From contig JADJRB010000001.1 in the NCBI GenBank assembly GCA_016712445.1, forward strand, positions 682,001 to 746,000: a stretch of 64,000 nt of DNA, read 5' to 3'. Source of the stretch: Acidobacteriota bacterium (GTDB lineage: Bacteria > Pseudomonadota > Alphaproteobacteria > Caulobacterales > Hyphomonadaceae). The stretch's first letter is position 1, and every line of letters starts with the position of its first letter. Shown piece after piece: positions 50,743-62,085 of the stretch. A model generated the notes under the pieces. It was not told where the DNA came from and searched no databases. It was given only the letters and a program-made list of their open reading frames with translations. Made by a program: the position numbers and the translations under genes.

Positions 50743-52503
50743 TCAGCTGCCGCGCTTCGGCCGGTAGATCGTGGCGGGGCCGACCTTGACGGCGGGCTCC
50801 AACCAATCCGGCACGTCACCGTCGAGCACGCGGCCCACGAGGCCATCCGGCGCGCGCTCGGCAAAGAAGCGCATGTCCGGGTCGGACGGACAGACGAGGA
50901 GATAGTCGACCTTCGCGGCGGCGATGCGGGCGCGCGCGCCCGCGGGCGGGCCGGTGAAAATGGCGAGCGCGGCGTCGATGCCGGCGGCGTTGCGGTGGTA
51001 GTGGCCATAGAGGGCGCTGTGCGGCGTCTCGAGCAACAGGCCGGGGGCATCCGACGCCGGCGCGAGGATGCGGCCGGGTGGCAGCACGTTGAGGGCGGCG
51101 TGGATGGCGGCCGGATCGCAGGCTTCGGCCGCCGCGACGATGACCGGCGGGCGGGGCGGAGCGATGGCGGCGCCGGCGACACCCCAGATGGCAGGAATCC
51201 CGACCACCACCACACCCAGATACGCGAGGCGCGGCGCGCCGCCCTCGCCCGCGTGCAGGCGCGCGGCCAGCACGGCCAGCGGCAGCACGGCGAACAGCTG
51301 ACCGAACACGTAGAAACGGGTCTGGTAGAGCGCGAAGACGAGTGAAACCGTCAGCACAAGGAGGAACAGCAGCGCGCTGCGCCGGTCGTCGCCCTTCCAG
51401 GCGAGCCAGGCCGACGCGAGGAGGCCGGCGCCGATCGTGCCGAGGCGGAACAGGAATTCATTGAGCTGGCCGTCCAGATACGCCGAAGTGGGGCGGGCTT
51501 CGTCGACGCGCGAGAGCCAGAGTTCGCGCGCCTGCGGCGAGAGGCTGTCGAGCGGGTTCGACAGGCAGTGCGGCGCGATCAGTACGACCAGAACCGCGCA
51601 GATTGCGGCGACGTTGGCGAGGGCGCCGGCGCGCACGGCGAACGATTTCGATGAGGTGACCTGCGCGGCCAGGCCGAAAGCGGCGCCGCCGGCGAGGCCG
51701 GCCAGCAAGGTGGTGGCCGAATGGGCATCGCACCGCGCGATGCCATAGTCGAGCGGCGGAACGGTCAGCAGGAAGGTCGCGGCGAGCACCGCGGCGAAGC
51801 TGGCGCCGAACACGACGGCGCCGCGCTGGGCGGGTTCACCGGCGACCATCCAGTCCAGCGCGACGAATACGGCAATGGCGCCGACGAACAGATGCACCTC
51901 GACGCCAATGGCGGCCGCGAGCGCAAGGCTGGCGCCAGCGAGCGCCATCGCCGCCGGCGCGCGCGCCCGGCCAGCGAGCGCCGCGACAGCGAGCATCAGG
52001 AGGCCAAGCTGCAGGTTGTGATGGTCGATGGCGCCGGGCAGGAAGCGGAAATGGCGGAACAGGACCGCAAAGCCGAACAGGCAGGCGTAAGCCACCACGC
52101 CGCGTCCGCCGAGCGCCCGCGCGCCCAACACGAGCGCGCCGGTGACAATCAGCACACTGATCAGCGGCCAGAAGGTAACGGCGATCATCAGCGCGGTGTG
52201 CTGGCCGACAAAGGGCGTCAGCGCGACCGCCGTGACGGCCAGCGGCAGGTCGACGAGGCGGGACCAGTGCATCAGCGTGCCGCCCTCTAGCCCGAGACGC
52301 GGCTGGACGAGATCGAACCAGCCCTGCCCGTTGAGGAGGTCACGCACCTCGACAAGGCGCATCACATCGTCGCCGTCCGGCCCGATACGGCCGAAGCCGC
52401 CGCTCAGCAGGCTGACGATCACGAGACTGGCGAACACGGCCGCGGACAGAAGCAGTCCGGCATGGCGCGCGGCGAAGTCTGCGGGGCGGCTGGGCGCCGT
52501 CAT
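50743..52503 (-). CDS. GT-C-like multi-pass membrane glycosyltransferase
   Basis: A 586-residue integral membrane protein with about 11-12 helices (first at 17-36) and a soluble C-terminal part. The first periplasmic loop holds GPDGDDVMRLVEVRDLLNGQGWFDL (DGDD at 43-46), reminiscent of the acidic D-x-D/E loop of GT-C enzymes such as STT3-like and Arn/Pmt families, followed by HWSRLVDLPLA. HHNLQLG occurs near residue 165. The GT-C call is inference; donor and acceptor are unknown. It is divergent from the GT2 gene, with 81 nt between starts. Confidence 0.7.
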   Translation of the reverse strand: MTAPSRPADFAARHAGLLLSAAVFASLVIVSLLSGGFGRIGPDGDDVMRLVEVRDLLNGQGWFDLVQPRLGLEGGTLMHWSRLVDLPLAVTAVALTPFVGQHTALMIAVTFWPLISVLIVTGALVLGARALGGRGVVAYACLFGFAVLFRHFRFLPGAIDHHNLQLGLLMLAVAALAGRARAPAAMALAGASLALAAAIGVEVHLFVGAIAVFVALDWMVAGEPAQRGAVVFGASFAAVLAATFLLTVPPLDYGIARCDAHSATTLLAGLAGGAAFGLAAQVTSSKSFAVRAGALANVAAICAVLVVLIAPHCLSNPLDSLSPQARELWLSRVDEARPTSAYLDGQLNEFLFRLGTIGAGLLASAWLAWKGDDRRSALLFLLVLTVSLVFALYQTRFYVFGQLFAVLPLAVLAARLHAGEGGAPRLAYLGVVVVGIPAIWGVAGAAIAPPRPPVIVAAAEACDPAAIHAALNVLPPGRILAPASDAPGLLLETPHSALYGHYHRNAAGIDAALAIFTGPPAGARARIAAAKVDYLLVCPSDPDMRFFAERAPDGLVGRVLDGDVPDWLEPAVKVGPATIYRPKRGS

Positions 52504-52584
52504 CGGGAACTGCCCCTCAATCAAGGCTAACTTAACGAGTGGCGGATATGACATGGAAACATTCACCAAAGACTGAACGCGACC

Positions 52585-53586
52585 ATGTCCGATTCCAGCC
52601 GCTACAGCCTCGCCGTGCTCCTGCCCTGCTACAATGAGGGCCTGGCGATTGCGTCGGTGGTGATCGGGTTCCGCAAGGCGCTGCCGGGCGCGCGGATCTA
52701 TGTCTACGACAACAACTCGACTGATGACACGGCGCAGCAGGCGGCAATCGCCGGCGCGACGGTCATCACCTGCCGCCGGCAGGGCAAGGGCAATGTCGTG
52801 CGCCAGATGTTCGCCGACATCGAGGCCGACATCTACATCATGGCCGATGGCGACGGCACCTATGATGCTGCGGCGGCGCCGCGCATGGTCGAGGCGCTGC
52901 TATCAGACCGCTCGGACATGGTGGTCGGCACACGCCGCAACATCACCGAAGACGCAGGCCGGCGCGGCCATGCGCTCGGCAACCAGCTGTTCAACCGCAT
53001 CTACCAGGCGATGTTCGGACGCGACTTCACCGACATCTTCTCGGGCTACCGCGTGTTCACGCGCCGGTTTGCCAAGAGCTTCCCGGCGAACTCCGCGGGC
53101 TTCGAGATCGAGACGGAAATGTCCGTCCACGCCTCGACGCTGCGCTTGCCCGTGACCGAGATCGAGTTCGACTATGGCAGGCGCGTCGAAGGCTCGGCGA
53201 GCAAGCTGTCGACCTTCCGGGACGGCGCGCGCATCCTCACCATGATGGCGATGCTGCTGAAGGAGACCAAACCTTTCGTGTTCTTCGGCGCAATCGCGGC
53301 CTTCCTGTTTGCGGCGACAAGCGCGCTGATGCTGCCGATCACGATCGAGTTTTTCGAGACGGGGCTCGTGGAACGCATCCCGACCGTCATGCTGGCGATG
53401 ACGCTGCTGGTTGGCGCGATGCTGTCGCTCTCCTGCGGCATCATCCTCGACTCGGTATCGCGGGCGCGCATCGAGCAGAAGCGCATCTTCTATCTCTCGC
53501 AGGCGCCAGCCCGCGGCGAGCGTGCCTTCTTCGGCGCGCAGCCGATCGAGGAACGCGAGGCGCCGATGCGCGGCACAGGATTCTGA
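52585..53586 (+). CDS. glycosyltransferase family 2 with C-terminal membrane anchor
   Basis: A 333-residue GT2 of the dolichyl/polyprenyl-phosphate sugar synthase type. VLLPCYNEGLAIASVV, the DxD of MADGDGTYD (Asp88/Asp90), GHALGNQLFNRIYQAMFGRDFTDIFSGYRVFTRR and FEIETEMSVHA are typical. Two helices at about 231-253 and 266-288 anchor it to the membrane. It would make a polyprenyl-phosphate sugar used by GT-C enzymes such as the divergent neighbour. It is followed 1 nt later by the methyltransferase gene. Confidence 0.92.
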   Translation: MSDSSRYSLAVLLPCYNEGLAIASVVIGFRKALPGARIYVYDNNSTDDTAQQAAIAGATVITCRRQGKGNVVRQMFADIEADIYIMADGDGTYDAAAAPRMVEALLSDRSDMVVGTRRNITEDAGRRGHALGNQLFNRIYQAMFGRDFTDIFSGYRVFTRRFAKSFPANSAGFEIETEMSVHASTLRLPVTEIEFDYGRRVEGSASKLSTFRDGARILTMMAMLLKETKPFVFFGAIAAFLFAATSALMLPITIEFFETGLVERIPTVMLAMTLLVGAMLSLSCGIILDSVSRARIEQKRIFYLSQAPARGERAFFGAQPIEEREAPMRGTGF

Positions 53587-53587
53587 G

Positions 53588-54282
53588 ATGCGCCGGGAAC
53601 TGACGAACCGCATCCGCTTCGTGCTGGAGGACGTGGTGCCGCCGGTACTGCGCGACAGCGGATTGTTCCGCGCGGCCGCCGGCATGGCCTGGGGCCGCCA
53701 CGTGGACCACCTGGCGCGCTTCCGCGAACGGGCGGCTTTCCTCACCGATGCAGAATACGAAGCGCTCTACCGCGAACATCCGCGCGTGCATGAGGACACC
53801 GACAATTCCGAGGCCTGCATCCGGGCGATTGCCGCCGATGTGGTCGGCGCGGGCGTCGTGGATGTCGGCTGCGGCACCGGCGCGCTGCTGCGGCGCATCA
53901 AGGCGGTGCGGCCGGAACTTACAGCGTTGACCGGCATCGACTTCGTGATCGAACCCGATGTGCGCGATGACGGCATAGACTATGAGGCGGCCAAGGTGGA
54001 AGCCCTGCCCTATCCGGACAAGATGTTCGACACGGTCGTGTGCACGCATGTGATCGAGCATGTGGTGGACTACCGCGCCGCGATCGCCGAGCTGCGCCGG
54101 GTGACGCGGCGGCGGCTGATCATCGTGGTGCCGCGCGAGCGGAATACCGCTACACGTTCAACCCGCACCTCAATTTCTTTCCGTATACGCACAGCTTCCT
54201 GCGCGCGATGATGCCGGTGCCGGACAATTACGTTTGCCGGAATATCGGGCGCGACATCTATTACCGCGAGGACATCGCGTGA
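53588..54282 (+). pseudogene. class I SAM-dependent methyltransferase, frameshifted
   Basis: A methyltransferase of about 231 residues. Motif I VVDVGCGTGALLRRI lies at about residues 90-104, followed by LTGIDFVIEPDVRD and the post-motif MFDTVVCTHVIEHVVDYRAA. Near position 54140 (GAGCGGAATACC) the frame shifts: the first frame runs on to nonsense (RNTATRST...), while frame +1 continues as EYRYTFNPHLNFFPYTHSF to YYREDIA and the stop at 54282. A one-base loss restores a single protein if reinserted. It is either a sequencing or assembly error or a recent mutation. Confidence 0.85.
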
Positions 54283-54638
54283 AGGGCTTGCCGCTGCACC
54301 TGATGGGCCTGCTGGTCGCCACGCCGTTCCTGATCGCGGCGGGACAGGTGATGTTCAAGATCACCGGGCAGCGCCTCGCCGATTTCCCGGGCCAGCCGGT
54401 GCAATCGGCGATGCTGAGCCCGGTTTTCCTCGGCGCGCTCGCCCTCTATGGCGGCGCGACGCTGCTCTGGGTCTACGTGCTGAAGAGCGTGCCGCTGTCC
54501 TACGCCTATTCCTTCATGGCCCTGACCTTCGTGATCGTGCCGGTCATGGCGCACCTCTGGCTCGGCGAAGCGCTGAGCGCCCGCTACTATCTCGGCATGG
54601 GCCTCGTGCTCGCGGGTCTCTTCACGCTCTGGTCGTAG
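54279..54638 (+). CDS. small EamA/EmrE-like membrane protein
   Basis: A 119-residue protein with four hydrophobic helices, of the half-size EamA or ArnE-like type. A GTG start overlaps the methyltransferase stop (GTGA). TLLWVYVLKSVPLSYAYSFMALTFVIVPVMAHLWLGEALSARYYLGMGLVLAGLF is the characteristic C-terminal half. By context it could translocate the polyprenyl-linked sugar made by the GT2 enzyme (inference). It ends 2 nt from the convergent manB gene. Confidence 0.82.
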   Translation: MKGLPLHLMGLLVATPFLIAAGQVMFKITGQRLADFPGQPVQSAMLSPVFLGALALYGGATLLWVYVLKSVPLSYAYSFMALTFVIVPVMAHLWLGEALSARYYLGMGLVLAGLFTLWS

Positions 54639-54639
54639 C

Positions 54640-56157
54640 TCAGATTTCCTGGTTGTAGGCGCCAACTTCCTTGTGCTTGCCGAGGCGGGGTTTCACTTCC
54701 TTGTGGAAGAGATCCTTCATGTCGGCTTCCGAGGCCATGGACTCGACCACGACGACGAGCTCAGGCTTGTTCGACGAGGCGCGCACGAGCACCCATGAGC
54801 CGTCTTCCAGCGTCACGCGGGCGCCGTTGACGGTGTTCACGTCGACGACCTTCCGTCCAAGGATGGTCGAGCCGGCAAGCGACTTGTACTCCTCGACCAT
54901 CTTGTCGATGATGCCGTACTTCACCTCGTCGCCGCAATGGGGCGACATGGTGAGCGAGGTGTAGGCAACGCCGAGCTCGCCCTTCAGGTCGGCCATCGTC
55001 TTGCCGGGGTTGCGGTCGAGCATTTCGAGCACCGCTTTGGCCGCAACGAGGCCGTCGTCATAGCCGAGGCCGATCGGCGGACGGAAGAAGAAGTGGCCGG
55101 ACTTCTCGAAACCGGCGAGCGCGCCGAGTTCGGTGGTGCGGCGTTTGATGTAGGAGTGGCCGGTCTTGTAATAGTCGACGGTCGCGCCGTTGGCTTTCAG
55201 GACCGGGTCGGTCTTGTAGAGGCCGGTCGATTTCACATCGACGACGAACTTGGCGTTCGGGTAGTTCTTCGACAGGTCGCGCGCCAGCATCAGGCCGATC
55301 TTGTCGGCGTAGATTTCCTCGCCGGTATTGTCGACCACGCCGCAGCGGTCGCCGTCGCCGTCGAAGCCGAGCACGACATCGGCGCCGTGCGCCTTCGCCG
55401 CGAGCGACATCTCGTGCAGCATTTCATGGTCTTCCGGGTTCGGATTGTATTTCGGGAACGTGTTGTCGAGGTTGCAATCCATCTCGATCACTTCGGCGCC
55501 GAGGCCGCGCAGCACGTCGCCTGCGAAGGCGCCGGCCGTACCGTTGCCGCAGGCCGCGACGACTTTCAGTTTCCGGGTCAGCTTCGTGTCGCCGACAATG
55601 GCGTTGATGTATTTCTCGCGGATGCCGTCGACGCGCGTGTGCTTGCCCCCTTCCCGCACCACGAACTTGCCGTTCATGACGATGTCTTTCAGGCGGCCCA
55701 TTTCGTCCGGGCCGAAGGTGAGCGGGCGGTTGGCGCCCATCTTGACGCCGGTCCAGCCGTTCTCGTTGTGCGAGGCGGTGACCATGGCGCAGCAGGCGGC
55801 GTCAAGCTCGAACTGGCTCCAGTAGACCATCGGGGAGAGCGCGAGGCCGACATCCATCACTTCGCAGCCACCGGCGACCAGGCCGAGCGTGAGCGCGTTC
55901 TTGATCGGCTGGCTGATCGAGCGGAAGTCGTGGCCGGTGACGACGGTGGGCTTCACGCCCAGTTCGTGGAACAGGGTTGCCATGCCGAGGCCGAGGGCCT
56001 GGACGCCGGTGAGGTTCAGCTCCGGAGCCTTCGCATGGCCGATACCGTTGAACCACCAGCGCGCGTCATATTCGCGGAAACCCGTGGGCTTGACCAGCGG
56101 CAGGATCTCGAATTCGAGCGTGTTCGGGGCGATATCGGTACGCGGTTTCGGCAACAT
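54640..56157 (-). CDS. manB: phosphomannomutase/phosphoglucomutase
   Basis: A 505-residue alpha-D-phosphohexomutase that interconverts hexose-6- and 1-phosphates for sugar-nucleotide supply. FREYDARWWFNGIG is the N-terminal segment, ATASHNENGWTGVK carries the phosphoserine, FDGDGDRCGVV is the Mg2+ loop, and the phosphate-binding C-terminal RASSNKPELVVVVE is intact. It is slightly longer than the usual 460 residues. The location beside the glycan cluster suggests a role in it. Confidence 0.93.
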   Translation of the reverse strand: MLPKPRTDIAPNTLEFEILPLVKPTGFREYDARWWFNGIGHAKAPELNLTGVQALGLGMATLFHELGVKPTVVTGHDFRSISQPIKNALTLGLVAGGCEVMDVGLALSPMVYWSQFELDAACCAMVTASHNENGWTGVKMGANRPLTFGPDEMGRLKDIVMNGKFVVREGGKHTRVDGIREKYINAIVGDTKLTRKLKVVAACGNGTAGAFAGDVLRGLGAEVIEMDCNLDNTFPKYNPNPEDHEMLHEMSLAAKAHGADVVLGFDGDGDRCGVVDNTGEEIYADKIGLMLARDLSKNYPNAKFVVDVKSTGLYKTDPVLKANGATVDYYKTGHSYIKRRTTELGALAGFEKSGHFFFRPPIGLGYDDGLVAAKAVLEMLDRNPGKTMADLKGELGVAYTSLTMSPHCGDEVKYGIIDKMVEEYKSLAGSTILGRKVVDVNTVNGARVTLEDGSWVLVRASSNKPELVVVVESMASEADMKDLFHKEVKPRLGKHKEVGAYNQEI

Positions 56158-56259
56158 CTGTCTCTCCGTGAAACGGGTTTTGCGCGCTGCGGCGGGCAGC
56201 GCGGGATCTGGCCAAGCTTTTGCAGCTTTCGCGCCACAGGGGAAGTGTGCGGCCTGCGC

Positions 56260-56976
56260 TCAGGCCGATGCGCGCAGGAAGCGCGTGATCCAGGATGCCA
56301 GCAGCGCGCGGTCGAGACCGGCTTCGAGCGAGGCTATGGCCGCATCGGCGGCCGCCTCCCCGAGTGAACCGCTGCGGCGGGCCCCGTAGAGAGCGGCGGC
56401 ATAGCCGGGCGAAAACTCGGGATGGCACTGGAAGCTGATGGCGGGGAAGTCGCGGTAAAGGAGGCCGGCATAAGGCGTGAAGTCAGAGCGGGCGATGACG
56501 TCCGCGCCGGGAGGCAGCTCGACGACCTGGTCCTGGTGGCTGACGGCGATACTGACGGACGGCGGGCATGGTGTGCCGGACCAGTCCGGACACTGAACAA
56601 TCTCGTAGGTATGACGCCCGACACCCCAGCCCTTGGGCGACTTGATGACCTTGCCGCCGAGCGCTTCGCCCATGATCTGGTGGCCGAAGCAGATGCCGAC
56701 TTGCGGCGTATTGCTGTGGGCGGCGGCGCGGATGAAATCGCTGAGCGGCGCGATCCACGGCTCGGGGTCGTACACGCCGGCGGGTGAGCCGGTGTAGAGC
56801 ACGGCGTCCAGCGATGCAGGATCCGGCAGGTCCCCTCCCTTGATGACCGAGACGGTCTCGCAGGTGATGCCGGAATCAGCGCCGGCGATCATCCGGCGGA
56901 ACATTGAAGGGTAGTCCTCGAACTGGTCGCGGATCGGCGCCGGCACCAGCCCGGTTTCGATGATGGTCAGCTTCAT
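56260..56976 (-). CDS. class I glutamine amidotransferase-like protein
   Basis: A 238-residue GATase-like protein of the GMP-synthase-like type. TPQVGICFGHQIMGEALGG has the nucleophile Cys, SFQCHPEFSPGY the catalytic His-x-Glu pair, and VLYTGSPAGVYDPEPW is the oxyanion region. No synthase partner is fused, so it may amidate or deglutamylate an unknown substrate. It starts just after the ABC exporter gene stop region on the same strand and may be co-transcribed with it. Confidence 0.88.
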   Translation of the reverse strand: MKLTIIETGLVPAPIRDQFEDYPSMFRRMIAGADSGITCETVSVIKGGDLPDPASLDAVLYTGSPAGVYDPEPWIAPLSDFIRAAAHSNTPQVGICFGHQIMGEALGGKVIKSPKGWGVGRHTYEIVQCPDWSGTPCPPSVSIAVSHQDQVVELPPGADVIARSDFTPYAGLLYRDFPAISFQCHPEFSPGYAAALYGARRSGSLGEAAADAAIASLEAGLDRALLASWITRFLRASA

Positions 56977-56981
56977 GGCGC

Positions 56982-58844
<1,863 letters not shown>

Positions 58845-58895
58845 GGCCGCCCCATTTGGCGCGGCGCGGGCCGCAGAACAAGGTGCGCCGGGCGT

Positions 58896-59849
58896 TTAGC
58901 GCGCGGCGTCTTCCTCCATCGCGAGCTGCGTTTCGAAGGCCTTTTCCATCGCGGAGTTGAAGGCCTGCAGCGCGCCGGGGTCCACGAACGCATTGGCGTC
59001 GCCCGCCATCAGGCGCGCCCGCCGTTCCTTCAGGCCGAAGAAATTGTCGTGGTTGGCGAGAAAAATGTCGGCCTCGAAGGTGCGCACCTTCTCGAACGTT
59101 TCCCAGTAGGCCTCGACCATGCCGGGATAGGATTCCGGCACGAGCTTCTGGCCCGCGACAGTGGAACTGCAATGGAAGAAAGCCGTGTGCGGCGCGCCGT
59201 CCGCGCCCGTGACCGGGAGGGTCCAGGAGGTGCAGCCGGGCGAATGGCCGGGGGTGAGATGCGCGGTCATCGTGACGCCGCCGAGGGTCAGCGCCTCGCC
59301 GTCCGCGATGACGCGGTCGACGCGCACAGGCGGGAATTTCATGCCGCCCGAGGGACCGAAGCCGATGTCGCCGGCTTCGAGATAGGGCTTGTCTGCCGCG
59401 CTGGCGACCATGACGGCGCCGGTTGCGCGCTGCAGGCCGGCAAGGCCGCCCGCGTGGTCGATATGGGCGTGGCTGTTGAGCAGGTATTTGACGTCGCCGG
59501 GGTCGAAGCCGAGGGCGCGGATATTGTCGAGGATCAGCGGCGCGGACTGCGGCAGGATGCCGTCGATCAGGAAGTGGCCGTCCGGTGTGGTGATGAGGAA
59601 CGCGCTGACCGTGTCGGTGCCGACATAATGGATATTGCCGATCACGGTGAAAGCGGGGGCCGGATCATTCCAGCCCATGTTGACGGAGATCTCGTCAAGC
59701 GGCGCGGCCGTGGCTGCATCGATCTCGGCATCGGAGGCCAGCGGCGCGGCTGGTTCGGCGAGGGCCGGCGCAGCTTGGGGCGCGGGCGGCGCAGGGTGGT
59801 GACAGGCGCCGGACAGGATGAGGGATGCAGCGGCGAGTGCGATGCGCAT
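58896..59849 (-). CDS. subclass B3 metallo-beta-lactamase family protein
   Basis: A 317-residue secreted metallo-hydrolase. A signal peptide or lipobox ends at LSGAC (Cys16). The B3-specific zinc ligands are H127-A-H129-I-D131-H132 (HAHIDHAGG), His202 (TPGHSPGCTSW) and His267 (LANHDNFF). The order and spacing match the B3 subclass, which hydrolyses carbapenems and other beta-lactams; some members are other lactonases. It sits in the chromosome between an ABC exporter gene and a DUF885 gene, without mobile elements. Confidence 0.88.
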   Translation of the reverse strand: MRIALAAASLILSGACHHPAPPAPQAAPALAEPAAPLASDAEIDAATAAPLDEISVNMGWNDPAPAFTVIGNIHYVGTDTVSAFLITTPDGHFLIDGILPQSAPLILDNIRALGFDPGDVKYLLNSHAHIDHAGGLAGLQRATGAVMVASAADKPYLEAGDIGFGPSGGMKFPPVRVDRVIADGEALTLGGVTMTAHLTPGHSPGCTSWTLPVTGADGAPHTAFFHCSSTVAGQKLVPESYPGMVEAYWETFEKVRTFEADIFLANHDNFFGLKERRARLMAGDANAFVDPGALQAFNSAMEKAFETQLAMEEDAAR

Positions 59850-59867
59850 GGACTTGCTCCGGGCGGG

Positions 59868-61583
59868 CTATTGGTTGGACGCGATCCAGGCTTTCACCTG
59901 CGCGTCGAGCACATCGAGCGGCACGGCGCCCTGCCCGAGCACGACATCATGGAAGGCGCGGATATCGAACTTGTCGCCCAGCGCGGCCTCGGCCTCGGCG
60001 CGCAGGGCGCTGATCTTGAGCTGGCCGATCTTGTAGGCGGTCGCCTGGCCGGGCCAGCCGATATAGCGGGTGACCTCGGTCTTGATGTTGAGCGGCGCGA
60101 GGGCGGAGTTCTCGAAGAAGCAGGCTTCGGCCTCTTCGCGTGTCCAGCCGTACCAGTGCAGGCCGGTGTCGGCGACGAGGCGGCAGGCCCGCCACATTTC
60201 CATCGAGAGCGCGCCGAAGCGCTCATAGGGCGTCTTGTAAATGCCGGCTTCGCCCGCGATGCGCTCGGCATAGAGGCCCCAGCCTTCGCCGAAGGCGGTG
60301 GCGTAATACTCCTGCCGGAAACGCGGCTGGCCTTCCATCTCCTGCGCGAGGGCGATCTGAAGGTGGTGGCCCGGCACGGATTCGTGGGCCGAGAGTGCCG
60401 GCAGCTCGTAAAGCGGTCGCTGCTCGAGCGCATAGGTATTGACCAGGTAGCTGCCCATTCGGCCTTCGCCCGGGTCGCCCTGCACGTAGCGGCCGGTCGT
60501 GTAGCCGGGCGCGATCGACAGCGGGACGGGATCGACCGTGTAGCCGAGCTTCGGCAGGTGGCCGAACAGCGTGGGCAGGATGTAGTCGATCCGGCCGGTG
60601 ATCTCCTTCGCCTTGTGCATCAGCTCGGCGTCGGTCTTGGCGTAGAATTGCGGATCGGTGCGCAGGAAGGCCTGGAACTCGGCAAAGCTGCCCTTGAAGC
60701 CGGTTTCGGCGATGACCTTGTCCATCTCGCCGCGGATGCGGGCGACCTCGTCGAGGCCGATCTGGTGGATTTCTTCAGGGCTGTAGCCGGCGCCGGCAGT
60801 GTGGAGCTCGACTTCGGCGGCGTAGACTTCCTTGCCGTGCGGCAGGTTCGCGATGCCGGCCTCTGTGCGGGCGGCCGGGGCATAGGTCAGGTCGATGAAG
60901 CGGGCGGTGTCGCGGTAGGCCTGGATGGCGCGCGCCGTGGCGGCAAGGCCCTCGGCGCGCAGCCTCGCGGCCGTCTCGGGCGGGATCGTATCGGGCAGCG
61001 CGCGGAGCGGCGCGTAGAGCTCGCTCTTCGAGGGATCATCGATGATCTGCGCCTCGATCTGCTCGCGGGTGGTCGCCAGCGGATCCTTGTAGGAGGTCCA
61101 GCCGGTAGTGATGCCGCGGGCCATGTTGACCCGGTTTTCGGCGAAATAGCGGGGTACATCGTCCAGCCTCTGGACCCAGGCAGCTGCGTCGGCTTCGTCC
61201 TTGATGCGCAGCCGCATGGCAGCAAAGATCGGCTCGGCATGGAAGCCCCAGTCGCCCGTGAAGGGGATGCGGCCGAGGTCCATGTCCGCCGACAGGATCT
61301 CGTCATGCAGGAGGCGTTTGAGGATGGCGGCGTCGACGGTGCGCTCGGTCTCGGTTGCCTCGATCTCCTCCAGCAGTGTGCGGGCGGTCATCGCTCTCGT
61401 GTCCACGTCACGCCGGCGGACATGCCCCCATCCGGTGGGCGCCGTGCCGGCCGCGCGGGCCGCTTCGCCGGGATCACCCGCCAGAACGAACGACTCATAG
61501 GCCTCGACGAGGGGATCAAGCGGATCGGCAAAGGCAGGCGCCGAAAGCGCCAGAATGCATGCCGCGAGGACAGCTGGTTTCAT
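59868..61583 (-). CDS. DUF885 family secreted protein, probable metallopeptidase
   Basis: A 571-residue protein with a Sec signal peptide (KPAVLAACILALSAPAFA). The zinc motif HESVPGHHLQ starts near residue 400, followed by AFGEGWGLYAERIAG and the C-terminal TRYIGWPGQATAYKIG signature. It is paralogous to the gene at 38078 but lacks its lipidation Cys. The start 61583 has AGGAG 8 nt upstream; a Met 63 nt further up has none. Confidence 0.92.
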   Translation of the reverse strand: MKPAVLAACILALSAPAFADPLDPLVEAYESFVLAGDPGEAARAAGTAPTGWGHVRRRDVDTRAMTARTLLEEIEATETERTVDAAILKRLLHDEILSADMDLGRIPFTGDWGFHAEPIFAAMRLRIKDEADAAAWVQRLDDVPRYFAENRVNMARGITTGWTSYKDPLATTREQIEAQIIDDPSKSELYAPLRALPDTIPPETAARLRAEGLAATARAIQAYRDTARFIDLTYAPAARTEAGIANLPHGKEVYAAEVELHTAGAGYSPEEIHQIGLDEVARIRGEMDKVIAETGFKGSFAEFQAFLRTDPQFYAKTDAELMHKAKEITGRIDYILPTLFGHLPKLGYTVDPVPLSIAPGYTTGRYVQGDPGEGRMGSYLVNTYALEQRPLYELPALSAHESVPGHHLQIALAQEMEGQPRFRQEYYATAFGEGWGLYAERIAGEAGIYKTPYERFGALSMEMWRACRLVADTGLHWYGWTREEAEACFFENSALAPLNIKTEVTRYIGWPGQATAYKIGQLKISALRAEAEAALGDKFDIRAFHDVVLGQGAVPLDVLDAQVKAWIASNQ

Positions 61584-61677
61584 AATGTCGCTCCTGTCTG
61601 GGCGTGCGTTGACACGACCATAGAGGCGCCTAGAAGGCAGAGCCAAGTGTTTTCACGGCACGCAAGGATTCGTCTGC

Positions 61678-62076
61678 ATGTCCAGCGCCCCGAAGGCTGA
61701 CTCCCGGCCGCTCTCCCCTCACCTGCAAGTCTGGCGTTTTCATGCCACGATGGCTGCCTCGATCACGCACCGGATCACCGGCATGGGCCTGTATGGCGGC
61801 ACGCTGCTGATCGCCGTCTGGCTGGCGGCGTTGGCGAGCGGGCCGGACGCCTATGCAACGGTGGAGGCGGTGGCCTTCTCGATCCCCGGCCAGGTGCTGC
61901 TGTTCCTGTGGGCCTATGCGGTGCTCTTCCACTTCGCCAATGGCATCCGCCACCTCGTCTGGGACGGCCCCGGCGCCGGTTTCGACCCGAAGGTTGCGAG
62001 CCAGGTTTCCATTTTCAACTACATCTTTGCGCTGGCCGGGGCGATCGCCCTGATGGCCGCCGCGATGATGGCCTGA
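61678..62076 (+). CDS. sdhC: succinate dehydrogenase cytochrome b556 subunit
   Basis: A 132-residue membrane anchor with three helices. SPHLQVWRFHATMAASITHRITGMGLYGG is the family signature with the heme/quinone Ser and Arg, and LFHFANGIRHLVWD carries the heme-ligand His. It anchors SdhAB in complex II. It is first in an sdhC-D-A order, with sdhD 9 nt downstream. Confidence 0.95.
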   Translation: MSSAPKADSRPLSPHLQVWRFHATMAASITHRITGMGLYGGTLLIAVWLAALASGPDAYATVEAVAFSIPGQVLLFLWAYAVLFHFANGIRHLVWDGPGAGFDPKVASQVSIFNYIFALAGAIALMAAAMMA

Positions 62077-62085
62077 GGCGCTCAG

